A DNA stretch of 64,000 bases from Candidatus Methanomassiliicoccus intestinalis Issoire-Mx1 (GCF_000404225.1 NC_021353.1:1302001-1366000); one strand, 5' to 3'; shown: positions 43,996-53,595, counted from the first letter of the stretch. Translations and numbers: made by a program. The notes: generated from the sequence alone by a model not told the origin.

Positions 43996-44478
43996 ATGAA
44001 TACAATTAATGGAAAGGTTTGGAAATTTGGGGATCATGTCGATACAGACCAGATAATTCCTGCTGAACGACTCACTAGCCAGAATAATGATAAACTAGGA
44101 ACTTTCCTGTTTGAAAAAGTAAGGCCTGGTTTCCCAGAAATGGTTTCAAAGGGGGACATAATAGTAGCAGGAAAGAACTTTGGATGCGGATCGTCAAGGG
44201 AGCATGCACCCAGATCACTTATGCAGGCAGGCATAGTCTGCGTAGTGGCAGAAAGTTTTGCCAGGATATTTTACCGAAACTCGATAAATATCGGTCTGAT
44301 ACTTGTTGAGTGCAAAATCGAAGCAGATGAGGGAGATATACTATCAGTTGATGTTGACAATGGAAAAATCATTAATGAAACATCCAAAAAATCATGGTCA
44401 TTTCCGGAGTACCCGCCGTACATTAAAGAACTGATAGCATCCGGTGGATTAATGGCCAGGCTGAAAGGAGGAAAGTGA
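43996..44478 (+). CDS. leuD: 3-isopropylmalate dehydratase small subunit
   Basis: Protein of 160 residues. KFGDHVDTDQIIPAERL and GKNFGCGSSREHAP are the small-subunit swivelling-domain signatures that close the active site of LeuC. AESFARIFYRNSINIGL follows as usual. It lies 9 bases behind leuC and overlaps leuB by one base (TGATG). Confidence 0.96.
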   Translation: MNTINGKVWKFGDHVDTDQIIPAERLTSQNNDKLGTFLFEKVRPGFPEMVSKGDIIVAGKNFGCGSSREHAPRSLMQAGIVCVVAESFARIFYRNSINIGLILVECKIEADEGDILSVDVDNGKIINETSKKSWSFPEYPPYIKELIASGGLMARLKGGK

Positions 44479-45590
44479 TGTATAAAATCGCAGTGGTCCC
44501 GGGAGACGGCATAGGCCAAGAAGTAATCGCAGAAGGCGTGAAGGTCCTCAATGCATTGGAAGAAACTGCTGACGTGTCATTTTCTCTTGATTATTTAGAC
44601 ATTGGATCAGAAAGGTATCTCCGTACGGGGGAGCTCCTGACCGAAAATGATATAGATGATCTTAGAAAGCATGATGCCATATATTTCGGTGCCATAGGAG
44701 ATCCGCGTGTAGCTCCTGGAATTTTAGAAAAAGGTATTTTGATATCAATGCGCACAACTTTTGATCAGTATGTGAACACGCGCCCATCCAAAGCATGGCA
44801 TCCATATACGCCATTAAAAGAAGAGAAAGATTTTGATATAATATTCTTAAGAGAAAACACTGAAGATTTTTACATGGGAGCTGGAAGCAGATTTTCCAAC
44901 GGCAAAGGTGTTTCTCTAGATCTTAAACGTAAATTATACGATGCAAAGATTACCGTCAGCATGGAAGCCAATACTGACGATGAATTTGCATTTGAGATCG
45001 GAATGATGTCTAGAAAAGGCATAGAACGTTTTGCTGATTATTGTTTCAAAACAGCAAAAGATTTGGGAAAAGACAAAGTCACTGCCGTGGATAAAGCCAA
45101 CGTCTGCACTTCTCTTTATGGAATGTGGAGAGAGATCTTCAAACAGAAATCTCAGGAATATGGAATCGCTCTGGAACACATGTATGTTGATGCTATGGCA
45201 ATGGCTCTGGTAAGAGCCCCGGAACGTTTCGGCGTTGTTGCCTGCCCCAATATGTTCGGAGACATTCTCACAGACATAGGAGCAGAGATCATGGGCGGAT
45301 TGGGAGTCGCAGCTTCAGGAAACATATCTCCAAGCGGCGTTTCCATGTTTGAACCAGTGCATGGGTCAGCTCCAGATATTGCAGGGCAAGGAAAAGCAAA
45401 CCCTATCGCAGCGATATTGGCAGCTAAGCTTATGATTGATAACTTAGGCAGAAGAGATTTAGGCATCCTAATTGAAAAAGCTGTCAGAAAAGCAATGGAC
45501 AATAAAGATCTGACAGCAGATATGGGCGGTCATCTTAGCACTAAACAAACTGGAGATGCAATTGCAAAATATATTTCAATAGTTGAGTAA
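44478..45590 (+). CDS. leuB: 3-isopropylmalate dehydrogenase
   Basis: About 370 residues from ATG 44478, overlapping the leuD stop. This beta-decarboxylating dehydrogenase starts VVPGDGIGQEVIAEG, binds substrate with the arginines around ILISMRTTFDQYVNTRPS and metal with DAMAMALVRAPERFG...FGDILTDIGAE. HGSAPDIAGQGKANP is the cofactor loop. It completes leucine synthesis before transamination. In methanogens related enzymes also act in isoleucine or coenzyme B synthesis. Confidence 0.95.
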   Translation: MYKIAVVPGDGIGQEVIAEGVKVLNALEETADVSFSLDYLDIGSERYLRTGELLTENDIDDLRKHDAIYFGAIGDPRVAPGILEKGILISMRTTFDQYVNTRPSKAWHPYTPLKEEKDFDIIFLRENTEDFYMGAGSRFSNGKGVSLDLKRKLYDAKITVSMEANTDDEFAFEIGMMSRKGIERFADYCFKTAKDLGKDKVTAVDKANVCTSLYGMWREIFKQKSQEYGIALEHMYVDAMAMALVRAPERFGVVACPNMFGDILTDIGAEIMGGLGVAASGNISPSGVSMFEPVHGSAPDIAGQGKANPIAAILAAKLMIDNLGRRDLGILIEKAVRKAMDNKDLTADMGGHLSTKQTGDAIAKYISIVE

Positions 45591-45620
45591 GCGGGAATTA
45601 CCCGCTTACTATAATTTTTA
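45588..45620 (+). terminator. hairpin terminator of the leu operon
   Basis: TAAGCGGG (45588-45595) pairs perfectly with CCCGCTTA (45601-45608), loop AATTA, followed by CTATAATTTTT. The stem includes the leuB stop codon. Confidence 0.8.
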
Positions 45621-46572
45621 AGTACGGGCTATCAAGAACACTCATCTTAACCAAGCATTTGATTCGATAATATCATCATAAATAAGAATTACAAAAATTG
45701 GATGAAATCCAGATTTGAGATCGCATTACCACTCTCCAGCACAATGTGATGCATGAGATATAGATCATTTCGTACAATAGCAAAATGTTCTAAAAACAGA
45801 TTTTGAAACGATTTGGACATATCCTGTTTAAACGAATGAATATATCGTATAATTTCTTAAGTTTCAATCGAGTATTCATATCAAATTAAACTTGTTCAAT
45901 GATTGTTCTGTCTTAAATATTGACTGCATTCATGAAAACCAACATTACAATGTGATTATTTTTAACATATGATTACAACTTTTACACACACATTGTATAT
46001 CAACAGCACATCTAAACATTCATGGCGAAAGAAATCGTCAGAAGAAACATATTTGGAAAGAGTGGAAGAGTTCATGGACCGTCCAGATCTGGTAAAAATC
46101 AACACAACGAGTGATTAACTTGAGATAAATCACAATATTTAAAACTGCATAAAGAGAACAACGAATTAAAAAAAAGATGTTATATACTATAGATGAGATA
46201 TAGAATTGCATAGTTTTAGAGTTTAAAAATAGAATAAAAATTCTGAGACTATCCGGGAGAGCTATATGAACAAGAGTTATTGGATGTAATAACATTGTTT
46301 AGTATGGACTTAAGATAACACTTGCAGCATTCCTGTTGCAGGTCTTAAAGCGGCATATGTAATAGATATGTTTGAACTAGCTTATCCAGCAATATCGATA
46401 TGTAGTTAAGTGAAAAGGCATCAAGATTAGTTATTCATCATAATCGAGAACTCCATCCTGATTTGAATAAAACCTTGAGGCGATTATGGGTAGAAGCGGT
46501 GTTGTTGCTATGATAGTTTTAGTATCTGCTACATCTGGTACAGCCATAAATGAATAAACACAAGGATGGAAA
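45621..46572. other. long AT-rich region without a convincing gene
   Basis: Nearly 1 kb. A 30-codon ORF at 46022-46114 (MAKEIVRRNIFGKSG...) is the only coding-like stretch and is too short to support. No tRNA, repeat array or strong structure is visible. Confidence 0.4.
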
Positions 46573-46917
46573 ATGTCTATGAACAATAAATACAACCATC
46601 TGATTGAGGACATTGCAATTGTAATAATAGGATTGATTATATCTTTCTTATTATTGCCTAAATATGGGAATTCAATCGTGATATCAGGGACATTCATCTC
46701 TGTAATACTTGGATCGCTCGTATATACTATTCAAGAACATCCAGCAGGACTGCGAAACAGTGCTAAAATCGGCGCAGCAATGTTGCTTGCAATAGTGATA
46801 ATAGGTATTGCTTTGTCCATCTACGTTGAATATCCAAAATCAGTACTATATTCAACTGCAATCTTATTGGTCGGCAGTCTAACATACTTCAGCTATGCTA
46901 GATCAATACAACATTAG
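46573..46917 (+). CDS. small four-span membrane protein
   Basis: Protein of 114 residues behind AAGGATGG. Four hydrophobic segments fill most of the length (IAIVIIGLIISFLLL; IVISGTFISVILGSLVY; AAMLLAIVIIGIALSIYV; VLYSTAILLVGSLTYF). There are no polar motifs suggesting catalysis. It stops at TAG; without termination there, the frame would continue only 18 codons to TAA. Unknown function, isolated in a gene-poor region. Confidence 0.55.
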   Translation: MSMNNKYNHLIEDIAIVIIGLIISFLLLPKYGNSIVISGTFISVILGSLVYTIQEHPAGLRNSAKIGAAMLLAIVIIGIALSIYVEYPKSVLYSTAILLVGSLTYFSYARSIQH

Positions 46918-47491
46918 ACGTATAGATTGGATATTCAGTTCTTAAGAATGGGCAGTATCTGCCCGATCTTTTTTTAATTCAATAATAACACAGGAAAATT
47001 TAAGAGAGTGATATTATAGATGATGAATACGGGATGTTGTGTACACAACCATGTTATATATTAGGTTAGATGGCGCATATGCTAACTAACAACATATATT
47101 CGCCTAGGACAGTCCTACTTCCTGCAGCCATTTCATATTTTAATTTTTATAGGATTATATTAACGATACCATCATGGTTGAAGTTTAAACTAGAAATCGC
47201 CATGGTTGGTATCATAGTTACAACTAGATCCATTATCTAAGTGTGATTTATAACTGATGACATTGTATAATGATACGCAGCATTAATTTTTAGTATTTCC
47301 AAATGTTAAAATATATATAGAATGTATTCCATATAGATATTAGATCTGCAAAAGGTATTAACATACAATATTGTCCCCTGATCTTTGATTCGGGAGTTGC
47401 TGTTAAAATTAAGCTAATGGGGGTATGAATATGGAGTCCCATATCCATTCTCACCCACCTTAGTAAGTGTAACTCGCAATGATGAGGTATT
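46918..47491. other. AT-rich intergenic region
   Basis: 574 bases with no gene I can support. A TATA-like sequence (AAAATATATATAG, ~47307) lies upstream of the next small gene. Confidence 0.4.
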
Positions 47492-47854
47492 ATGGCCAAC
47501 AAAGCATATTGGTATGGAGCATCAGCAGGATTCATAGGGATATCTGGACTTGGATTTACACTTTCTCCAGATAATATAGATCAAGCAGTAATATCAGTTC
47601 TTATCTGGATGATAAGTGGAATCTTGATTGGGATCTATGGATATTCAAAAAAAACATCCATGACTAAAAAAGAGATATATCAAATTGGATGTATACTAAT
47701 AGTCTTACCTATAATAACATTCACGCTAAGTTTGATAACTTGGAACCCGATAGGAATTGCATCCTGGGATCCGATTAAACTTATAGCACTTATAGGTATC
47801 CCAATAGGAGCAGTAGGTATAATATTGGGCCATAGATCACTAGATATCAAATGA
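47492..47854 (+). CDS. small four-span membrane protein
   Basis: Protein of 120 residues behind TGAGGT. Four hydrophobic segments alternate with short loops, one basic (YSKKTSMTKKEIYQIG). It is not obviously related in sequence to the gene at 46573 but has the same size and style. A T-rich stretch at 47869-47890 should terminate it. Unknown function. Confidence 0.6.
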   Translation: MANKAYWYGASAGFIGISGLGFTLSPDNIDQAVISVLIWMISGILIGIYGYSKKTSMTKKEIYQIGCILIVLPIITFTLSLITWNPIGIASWDPIKLIALIGIPIGAVGIILGHRSLDIK

Positions 47855-47868
47855 TCCAACTGATGAAA

Positions 47869-47890
47869 CTTTTTTATTTTTTTCTTTTCC
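47869..47890 (+). terminator. T-rich terminator
   Basis: CTTTTTTATTTTTTTCTTTT follows the small membrane gene by 15 bases. Oligo-T without a hairpin is enough for archaeal termination. Confidence 0.6.
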
Positions 47891-48004
47891 ATGCAATAAA
47901 GAACGGCGAAACTTAAGAAATCGTCTATTCTTCTTACAACTTAGATTGAATATAGCGTCTGAATTCATTTCCTCTGTGTTTTAAAGAAACATATTGGTTT
48001 TCTA

Positions 48005-48480
48005 ATCATGATGCATTATGCTTACCTGACAACACATCTTTGATCTTGAGCCTCATCGCTTGTCACTTGAGTGCTCTCTGTCTGCATAAGTCTTTCAATT
48101 CATACTGCTGACGAGTAGAAACAAATAACATCGATAACTCAATCTCTTTTCTCTTCCAAAGTCTCAGATACTTTCCTAACTTGTCTGAGTCTAACAGGCC
48201 TATCTTATCGCCTGTGTCTGTTATCATCTTGAATAACTGAGCACGAATCATATGTGTCTCGATCCTTAAGTCACCAAAGAATCTGTAAGGTAAATACGCC
48301 ATACGTAGATGATTCCATTATCACGCAGCAATTCGTACTGCTGAGATACTGGCGTATCTTTTCAGACCTGAAACAGACGCTTCAACACTTATCATTTTAA
48401 CATTCTTGCCTTTGTCGCTGATAACGCTAGCGACAGTGATTGTTCTAGTGCATCCAGTCATATGCATTTCATGCAGCGTA
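48005..48480 (-). mobile_element. decayed IS110-family transposase fragment
   Basis: On the minus strand, pieces in different frames line up with the N-terminal half of an IS110 (DEDD) transposase. RTITVASVISDKGKNVKMIS lies around 48380-48450, then YELLRDNGIIYVW. The open stretch 48302-48063 contains KMITDTGDKIGLLDSDKLGK and YELKDLCRQRALK, the counterpart of the KTDKIDA...LRDLVR.R region, and RLKIKDVLSG follows past the stop. Several frameshifts and stops show it is dead. No C-terminal half or clear insertion ends are visible. Confidence 0.6.
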
Positions 48481-48576
48481 CGCTACTTTTTGATTTCACT
48501 TTAGGAAAACGTATACCGCACTTTTATCTTAGCTATCATTTCAATATGGAAAATGAGAATTTTCCACATACGCACA

Positions 48577-48789
48577 TCATCTGCCGATTAGGAAATCAAG
48601 AATGTTCATGCCGAGCGAAGTTTCTGATCTATATAGTTCTGTATAGCCGCATTTTTTACAGCTTATTGTTATGAATTTTTTTGACTGGATGTCAAAGAGT
48701 TTTGAAAGGTTTCCGCCGGTTGCTTGAAAGGTATCATTTTCAAATTCATTGCAGCCACATTTTGGACAGACGTACTGCATTTTTGCCAT
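48577..48789 (-). CDS. Zn-ribbon nucleic-acid-binding protein (DUF2082-like)
   Basis: Protein of 70 residues. Two CxxCG knuckles (CPKCGCNEF and SCKKCGYTELY) enclose TGGNLSKLFDIQSKKF, the pattern of the COG3478/DUF2082 predicted nucleic-acid-binding zinc-ribbon family. The C-terminal NILDFLIG is also conserved there. It is divergent from the zinc-ribbon operon that starts at 48906, so the two share a promoter region. Actual target unknown. Confidence 0.85.
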   Translation of the reverse strand: MAKMQYVCPKCGCNEFENDTFQATGGNLSKLFDIQSKKFITISCKKCGYTELYRSETSLGMNILDFLIGR

Positions 48790-48905
48790 GACTGTTGCTA
48801 TAACATATCGAAAAATAAAATCACCGGTAGCTGTTTCATTTTTCTAAATTGAATAACACAGGCAACAAAATTAAGACAACAATGCAATCAGGGAAACGAT
48901 AAAAA

Positions 48906-49442
48906 ATGTCTGATATTCGTGAAAGAATCGAAGATGACAGAGGATTACTGAAAAAAATCCAGATGTTCGTTCCAGGGTTTCGTGGCTACCGTATAAAAGA
49001 AGATATACGCGACGCAGACAGAATGTTGAGGAACCAGTTGGCAGACAACATCGGCTTGTTATGCAGGGATATAGAAAATGCCCGCAGCATGATGCCTATA
49101 AAATTTAATTCCAAAGATCCAGAGTATATCGGCGGAATCATTAACAGTTATAAAAAACTCGAATCCCTGGTTCAGCATGCTGAATTCGGATACTCAGGAA
49201 TAGCTGCTGACATTTCATTCAAAGAAGAGGAATTAGACAGACTGTATGAATTTGATCTTAAGCTGTTTGAAGAGCTTGACGTGATTAAGAAAGAAAATGA
49301 CAGTTTAAAAAACCACATAACATCAGGCAGTTCTGATTCAATAGTTAATGAAATAATCAATTTAAGGAATTTACTTGATAATTTTGAAACAGAGTTCAAC
49401 AGACGTATTGATGTCGTACAGGATACAGTGGTGAAACAATGA
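48906..49442 (+). CDS. coiled-coil protein heading the SPFH/zinc-ribbon operon
   Basis: Protein of 178 residues, soluble and almost all helical, with charged heptad-like stretches (KEEELDRLYEFDLKLFEELD; RNLLDNFETEFNRRIDVVQD). Near the N-terminus is the hydrophobic FVPGFRGYR. It overlaps the SPFH gene by 4 bases. In position and character it takes the place held by PspA in the Bacillus ydjFGHI operon, though I see no real PspA signature. Probably a partner of the SPFH protein. Confidence 0.75.
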   Translation: MSDIRERIEDDRGLLKKIQMFVPGFRGYRIKEDIRDADRMLRNQLADNIGLLCRDIENARSMMPIKFNSKDPEYIGGIINSYKKLESLVQHAEFGYSGIAADISFKEEELDRLYEFDLKLFEELDVIKKENDSLKNHITSGSSDSIVNEIINLRNLLDNFETEFNRRIDVVQDTVVKQ

Positions 49443-50563
49443 GCCTCATTGGTGCTGAAACAATAACCTGGGATGACTCCCAGAAACGTCAGAATATTAT
49501 GTACCGCGTCCCACGCAATATAAGGTACAATGACAATATCGTTGTCAGAGAAGACGAAATAGCAGTATTTTACAGGGATGGAAAAGCATTGGCCTATTTT
49601 GACAGGCCAGACCGTTATGCTTTGACCACGACAAATATTCCTGTGGTGGCAAAGGTTGTAGAAGCGCTTTCCGGCGTTAAACAGGAAGCAGAAGTTGTCT
49701 ACCTGCAAAAGAGAACCTTTGACGGCAAGTTTGGATCTAAACAGCCATATCAGTTCCGCGATGCAGAGTTCGGAATGGTAAACCTGAGACTGTTTGGAGA
49801 ATTCAGATACAAAGTATCTGCACCAGAGAACTTTGTAAATCAGTTCATAGGTACATTCAATTATTCAAGATCAGATGAAGTTGAAGACCGTATAAAAGAG
49901 CAGATTGTAGTTCTGATATACTCAATTCTGGGCGATATGAAAAACCAAGGGATGGGTGTCGCTGATATTGCATCAGCACTTTTGAATATAGAACAAGCGG
50001 TGCTTGCAAAATCCAAAGACCACTTTGATCTGTACGGTATAGAGATCGATAAACTTTCAGGATTGTACATCTCTCTTCCAGAAGAAGTGCAGAAAGCTGT
50101 TGATACCAGATCATCTATGCAAATCCTCGGAACAGACTATATGGGATATCAGACTGGAAACGCCATGAGAGAAGCTGCATCTAATCCTGCAGGAGGTGCC
50201 GCTGGTGCAGGAGTTGGCGTAGGTGCAGGTTTCGGAATGGGATATATGATGATTGATAAGATGAAGCAGGCCCAGAACCAACCCGTTCAGCAGGCATCAC
50301 AGCCCGTACAGGCTCCTGCGGCACCAACTGCTGCATGTCCATCATGCTCTGCTCAGATAAATCAGGGAAGTAAATTCTGCCCAGAGTGTGGAGCTAAAAT
50401 AGAGAGTTCCAAAAAATGCCCCAGCTGCGGAGTAGAAGTTCCTGCTAACTCGAAATTCTGCCCAGAGTGTGGAGCTAAAATGACATCAGCAAAGTGCACA
50501 TGCGGTGCAGACGTTCCAGCCGGTGCAAAGTTCTGTCCTGAGTGCGGAAAGCCTACGCAGTGA
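49439..50563 (+). CDS. SPFH-domain protein with three C-terminal zinc ribbons (YdjI-like)
   Basis: Protein of 374 residues. The N-terminal ~230 residues are an SPFH (virion-core-protein-like) domain: IVVREDEIAVFYRDGKALAY, FGMVNLRLFGEFRYKV and a GMGVADIAS-type helix. A Gly/Ala-rich linker with a short hydrophobic part and a Gln/Pro/Ala spacer follow. Three zinc ribbons end it: CPSCSAQ...FCPECGAK, CPSCGVE...FCPECGAK and CTCGADV...FCPECGKP. SPFH proteins assemble at membranes. Bacterial YdjI works with PspA in envelope stress. Confidence 0.88.
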   Translation: MSLIGAETITWDDSQKRQNIMYRVPRNIRYNDNIVVREDEIAVFYRDGKALAYFDRPDRYALTTTNIPVVAKVVEALSGVKQEAEVVYLQKRTFDGKFGSKQPYQFRDAEFGMVNLRLFGEFRYKVSAPENFVNQFIGTFNYSRSDEVEDRIKEQIVVLIYSILGDMKNQGMGVADIASALLNIEQAVLAKSKDHFDLYGIEIDKLSGLYISLPEEVQKAVDTRSSMQILGTDYMGYQTGNAMREAASNPAGGAAGAGVGVGAGFGMGYMMIDKMKQAQNQPVQQASQPVQAPAAPTAACPSCSAQINQGSKFCPECGAKIESSKKCPSCGVEVPANSKFCPECGAKMTSAKCTCGADVPAGAKFCPECGKPTQ

Positions 50564-50567
50564 TGGT

Positions 50568-51314
50568 ATGATTACTATAAAGTGTCCCAAGTGCGTAGCA
50601 CCGATTGAAATCGATGCTGGAACTAAATTCACAAAGTGTCCATATTGTGATACTCAGATATATATAGACCGCTCAGGCGCTGGATTTTATTATATCATAG
50701 ATTTTACACTAAACAAAGATGCAGCAATTGGAACTTTCAAAAGATGGGCCAGCGGACCATCAAAAGTTAAGAATCTAGATAAAGCTGCATCAATCACCAA
50801 CATAAAGAAAATGTTCTTTCCCACATACTTCTTCCGCAGACATGTAGATGGAATAGAAAAAATCATCATTGAACCGGCTCAGTCCACTACTTTGCCTGGT
50901 CTGCATAGATTAAAAATTCCAGCTGGTGACTTTCAGATCTTTGACAGTTCTTACAATATAGATGATGCAGAACTGATGGAACCTGATATTGAAATGCTTC
51001 ATTATTTAGATAGTCTTCCTGGTAGCGGCAAAGAACAAGCCTTGGTATACTTCCCTATATGGATCATTGAATATTCATATAAAGGAACTAATTATAAAGC
51101 AGTGATAGACGCTTCATCTTCTGAAGTTTTCGCATCATCATTCCCTACCAGAAGTTCAGCCTCATATCTTGCGATTACTGCCGGCGGATTCGTAGCATTT
51201 TTCATAGAAGGAGCATTGGCAGTAAAGTATCCAGTGATTGCTATAGCATTAATGGGAGTTACAGCACTGGCAGTATTTCTTACATCATATAAAATAACTA
51301 AGGAGGCTGCGTGA
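50568..51314 (+). CDS. zinc-ribbon membrane protein (YdjG-like), first copy
   Basis: About 248 residues from ATG 50568 (MITIKCPKCVAP); the longer frame from 50505 lies inside the SPFH gene. A zinc ribbon (CPKC...CPYC) starts the protein. A middle domain follows with FFPTYFF and the phrase YFPIWIIEYSYKGTNYKAVID, and then two C-terminal membrane helices (~195-240). The same phrase recurs in the next gene, so the two are paralogues. It probably sits in the membrane with the ribbon in the cytoplasm, as part of the SPFH complex. Confidence 0.82.
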   Translation: MITIKCPKCVAPIEIDAGTKFTKCPYCDTQIYIDRSGAGFYYIIDFTLNKDAAIGTFKRWASGPSKVKNLDKAASITNIKKMFFPTYFFRRHVDGIEKIIIEPAQSTTLPGLHRLKIPAGDFQIFDSSYNIDDAELMEPDIEMLHYLDSLPGSGKEQALVYFPIWIIEYSYKGTNYKAVIDASSSEVFASSFPTRSSASYLAITAGGFVAFFIEGALAVKYPVIAIALMGVTALAVFLTSYKITKEAA

Positions 51315-51315
51315 T

Positions 51316-52326
51316 ATGCCTGAATTATCAGTAGGTTTAACATGCCCCACGTGCGGCGGTACTATCTCTGTTGGAGAAGGAGAAAAGAATATCAAATGCC
51401 AATATTGCGACTCTGCACTGCACATTGACGGCGATGAAGGAGTGATGATTGCTGCTTTTAAGAATAAGGTTACTAAAGAACAGTCAATAGATACTGTCAA
51501 AAAATGGTGGAAGAAGGGTCTGAAATCAAGAGATCTGAAGGCTCATGGAAAGATTGTAGAGTGCTACTCAATATATCTTCCATTTTGGAAAATTAAAGCC
51601 AGAACTGCCGGCTGGGTCTGTGGCTATGAAGAGCGTCATAGAACGGACAGCAACGGCCACGTACATACTGAAAGAATACCAATGGAACAGATGGTACTGA
51701 GAGATACCATTTACAGCAATATCGCCTGTGATCCTGGAGATCTTGGCATTCACAGGCTGCATAATTTTCATGGAGAACTGACATTAGAAGATTTTACCAT
51801 GCTGCCTACATACGAAGCTGTAACAAGTAGAGATGATGCGTTATCTGCTGCTAGAACGTATGCAATAGACAGCGGGATAGCCAGTGCCGGAGTTCCACAC
51901 ATCACATTTCAGAAAGTGAGCGCGATCATACAGGACATTTCTATGATATACTATCCAATCTGGATTGTGCAGTATGAGTACAATGATAGGATATATTTAG
52001 CGACTGTAGATGGTGTTACAAACTCACTGTTGTCTGGACGTGCACCCGGAGACGCACTGTTTCAAAGTTTAGCAGTAACTGGAGGTGCAGCTGCAGGCGG
52101 CCTTGTAGCTTCACTGTCAATACCGCTCGCGTGGTATTCTTCACCCGAATTGGGAATAATAGGGCTTATATTTGGCGTGGCAATTACAGCAATTGCATAT
52201 CATTTCTTCCGAAATGGATCCGAAATAATAGAAGGAGACTTTAAGCCAAACAATAAAAAATCTACATCAGATATAATTAATGATTTGAATGAATTGAGTG
52301 GTTTAATGGGAGGTATGAGAATATGA
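51316..52326 (+). CDS. zinc-ribbon membrane protein (YdjG-like), second copy
   Basis: Protein of 336 residues. Zinc ribbon CPTCGGTI...CQYCDSAL, central domain with IYLPFWKIKARTAGW and YYPIWIVQYEYNDRIYLATVDG, then two membrane helices (GAAAGGLVASLSIPLAW; LGIIGLIFGVAITAIAY) and a charged tail. It is a paralogue of the preceding gene with an extra ~90 residues in the middle (HRTDSNGHVHTERIPMEQM region). It overlaps the next gene by 4 bases. Confidence 0.85.
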   Translation: MPELSVGLTCPTCGGTISVGEGEKNIKCQYCDSALHIDGDEGVMIAAFKNKVTKEQSIDTVKKWWKKGLKSRDLKAHGKIVECYSIYLPFWKIKARTAGWVCGYEERHRTDSNGHVHTERIPMEQMVLRDTIYSNIACDPGDLGIHRLHNFHGELTLEDFTMLPTYEAVTSRDDALSAARTYAIDSGIASAGVPHITFQKVSAIIQDISMIYYPIWIVQYEYNDRIYLATVDGVTNSLLSGRAPGDALFQSLAVTGGAAAGGLVASLSIPLAWYSSPELGIIGLIFGVAITAIAYHFFRNGSEIIEGDFKPNNKKSTSDIINDLNELSGLMGGMRI

Positions 52327-52874
52327 AGGTCTCTGCAATCACCTGTCCAAAATGCGGAGCCCCTTCTAAATTAAACGGCACTGATCTTCTGTTTATGTGT
52401 GAAAGATGTGAGACTCTTCACGACATTGAAGAAAATACATCGCGTATGATCGAGTATGAAGTTGTTAGGCCCGATAATGAAGATGACAGAACGCAGTATC
52501 TGCCAGTCTGGAAATTAAAATCAGAGTTTACTGTTAATTCTTCACAGTCTGATGGATTTTGGTCATCAATATATAGAACGGATGATGCAGGTAAAAGAGA
52601 GCTTAATATTTTCATTCCAGCGTGGGATACAGACCCGACATCATTCAGATCATGGGCGATCAATCTCACAACTAAAAAATGGAATTACAGGATGGGTGGC
52701 AGAATCGGAAGACACAAACGGGTTCCAGCAACAGTATCAAGAAAACAAGCACATGAACTAGCTGATTTTGTTGTTGTCACAATTGAAGCAGAAAAACCTG
52801 GAACAATGCAGTATCTCGATTACAGCCTGAAGATACTTGACTCATCTGTTGTATATATTCCACAAACCATTTGA
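52323..52874 (+). CDS. zinc-ribbon protein, soluble third member
   Basis: Protein of 183 residues. N-terminal ribbon ITCPKCGAPS...MCERCETLHDI, then the same YLPVWKLKSEF phrase as its neighbours, but no membrane helices. It probably completes the complex encoded by this operon. A strong terminator follows the stop. Confidence 0.8.
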   Translation: MKVSAITCPKCGAPSKLNGTDLLFMCERCETLHDIEENTSRMIEYEVVRPDNEDDRTQYLPVWKLKSEFTVNSSQSDGFWSSIYRTDDAGKRELNIFIPAWDTDPTSFRSWAINLTTKKWNYRMGGRIGRHKRVPATVSRKQAHELADFVVVTIEAEKPGTMQYLDYSLKILDSSVVYIPQTI

Positions 52875-52906
52875 TTGACAGAAAACTGTCAATTTATATT
52901 TTTATT
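52875..52906 (+). terminator. terminator of the SPFH/zinc-ribbon operon
   Basis: TTGACAG (52875-52881) pairs perfectly with CTGTCAA (52886-52892), loop AAAA, followed by TTTATATTTTTATT. Confidence 0.85.
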
Positions 52907-53147
52907 AATTATCCCGGCAGTATATCTTGCATGACTAAATGATCATTTTTATTCTGTTCACAAGTTTGCAGCTATTATTTCAAATTCTGTGCAGATTGAA
53001 CTTTACTAATTGATTAGCGAAGTTATACTGAAGGATTGTATATCACCTACCAGTTAAAATCTGAATGTGGATCTTTCGGCTCTTTTCTGCATAAGATTGC
53101 AGAGAATACATTTAGCTAACAGAAGTAAACTGTTTTAAAAAAAATTA
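52907..53147. other. AT-rich intergenic region
   Basis: Between converging genes. I see nothing in it apart from the two flanking terminators. Confidence 0.5.
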
Positions 53148-53166
53148 TGAGTCTCGAAAAGACTCA
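53136..53166 (-). terminator. terminator of the minus-strand membrane gene
   Basis: On the minus strand TGAGTCT (53166-53160) and AGACTCA (53154-53148) pair around TTTCG and are followed by TAATTTTTTTT. Confidence 0.8.
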
Positions 53167-53205
53167 CTAAGTTTGTCAGGTACAAGGAAAACGACGGGAT
53201 AGTTT

Positions 53206-53595
53206 TTACTTTCTCACACCAAGATAACTTACTAAACCCTGAAATACACAGTTTGCAAGTATAAATTCAGAGCTTACAGCATAAAACACATCATAAACAT
53301 CTGGATAGATCATGTCATATGCAATTGTGATGGAAATTATAAGAATTACTACAATTGCAAAAATTTTAAAAACTGATGAATTTATTAAAGTTATCCAGTT
53401 GATATTCATACTTGCAATTGTAAGTAAAAACATAATAAAAATTAAATAAACTATAATCTGAAGATAAAATTCATAGTTAATCTCATCAAATGTTTGATAA
53501 GTGTATAAGATTAGCAGAGCTAATGTTGCCATTAAACCTACAACCACAACTATGGATGGTTTCTTCATAGTGTTTAAATGTCTTATTTCGCTCAT
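53206..53595 (-). CDS. small four-span membrane protein
   Basis: About 129 residues from ATG 53595 (MSEIRHLNTMKKPS), which follows GAGGCG; the ATG at 53643 has no such site. Four hydrophobic segments. The start (KKPSIVVVVGLMATLALLIL) and the W in the third turn (ASMNINWITL) resemble the proteins at 14760 and 63605. Unknown function. It has its own terminator and TATA-rich upstream DNA. Confidence 0.65.
   Translation of the reverse strand: MSEIRHLNTMKKPSIVVVVGLMATLALLILYTYQTFDEINYEFYLQIIVYLIFIMFLLTIASMNINWITLINSSVFKIFAIVVILIISITIAYDMIYPDVYDVFYAVSSEFILANCVFQGLVSYLGVRK

Noticed and set aside
46022..46114. 30-codon ORF MAKEIVRRNIFGKSG...
   Set aside because: Isolated, with no ribosome-binding site and no recognisable similarity.
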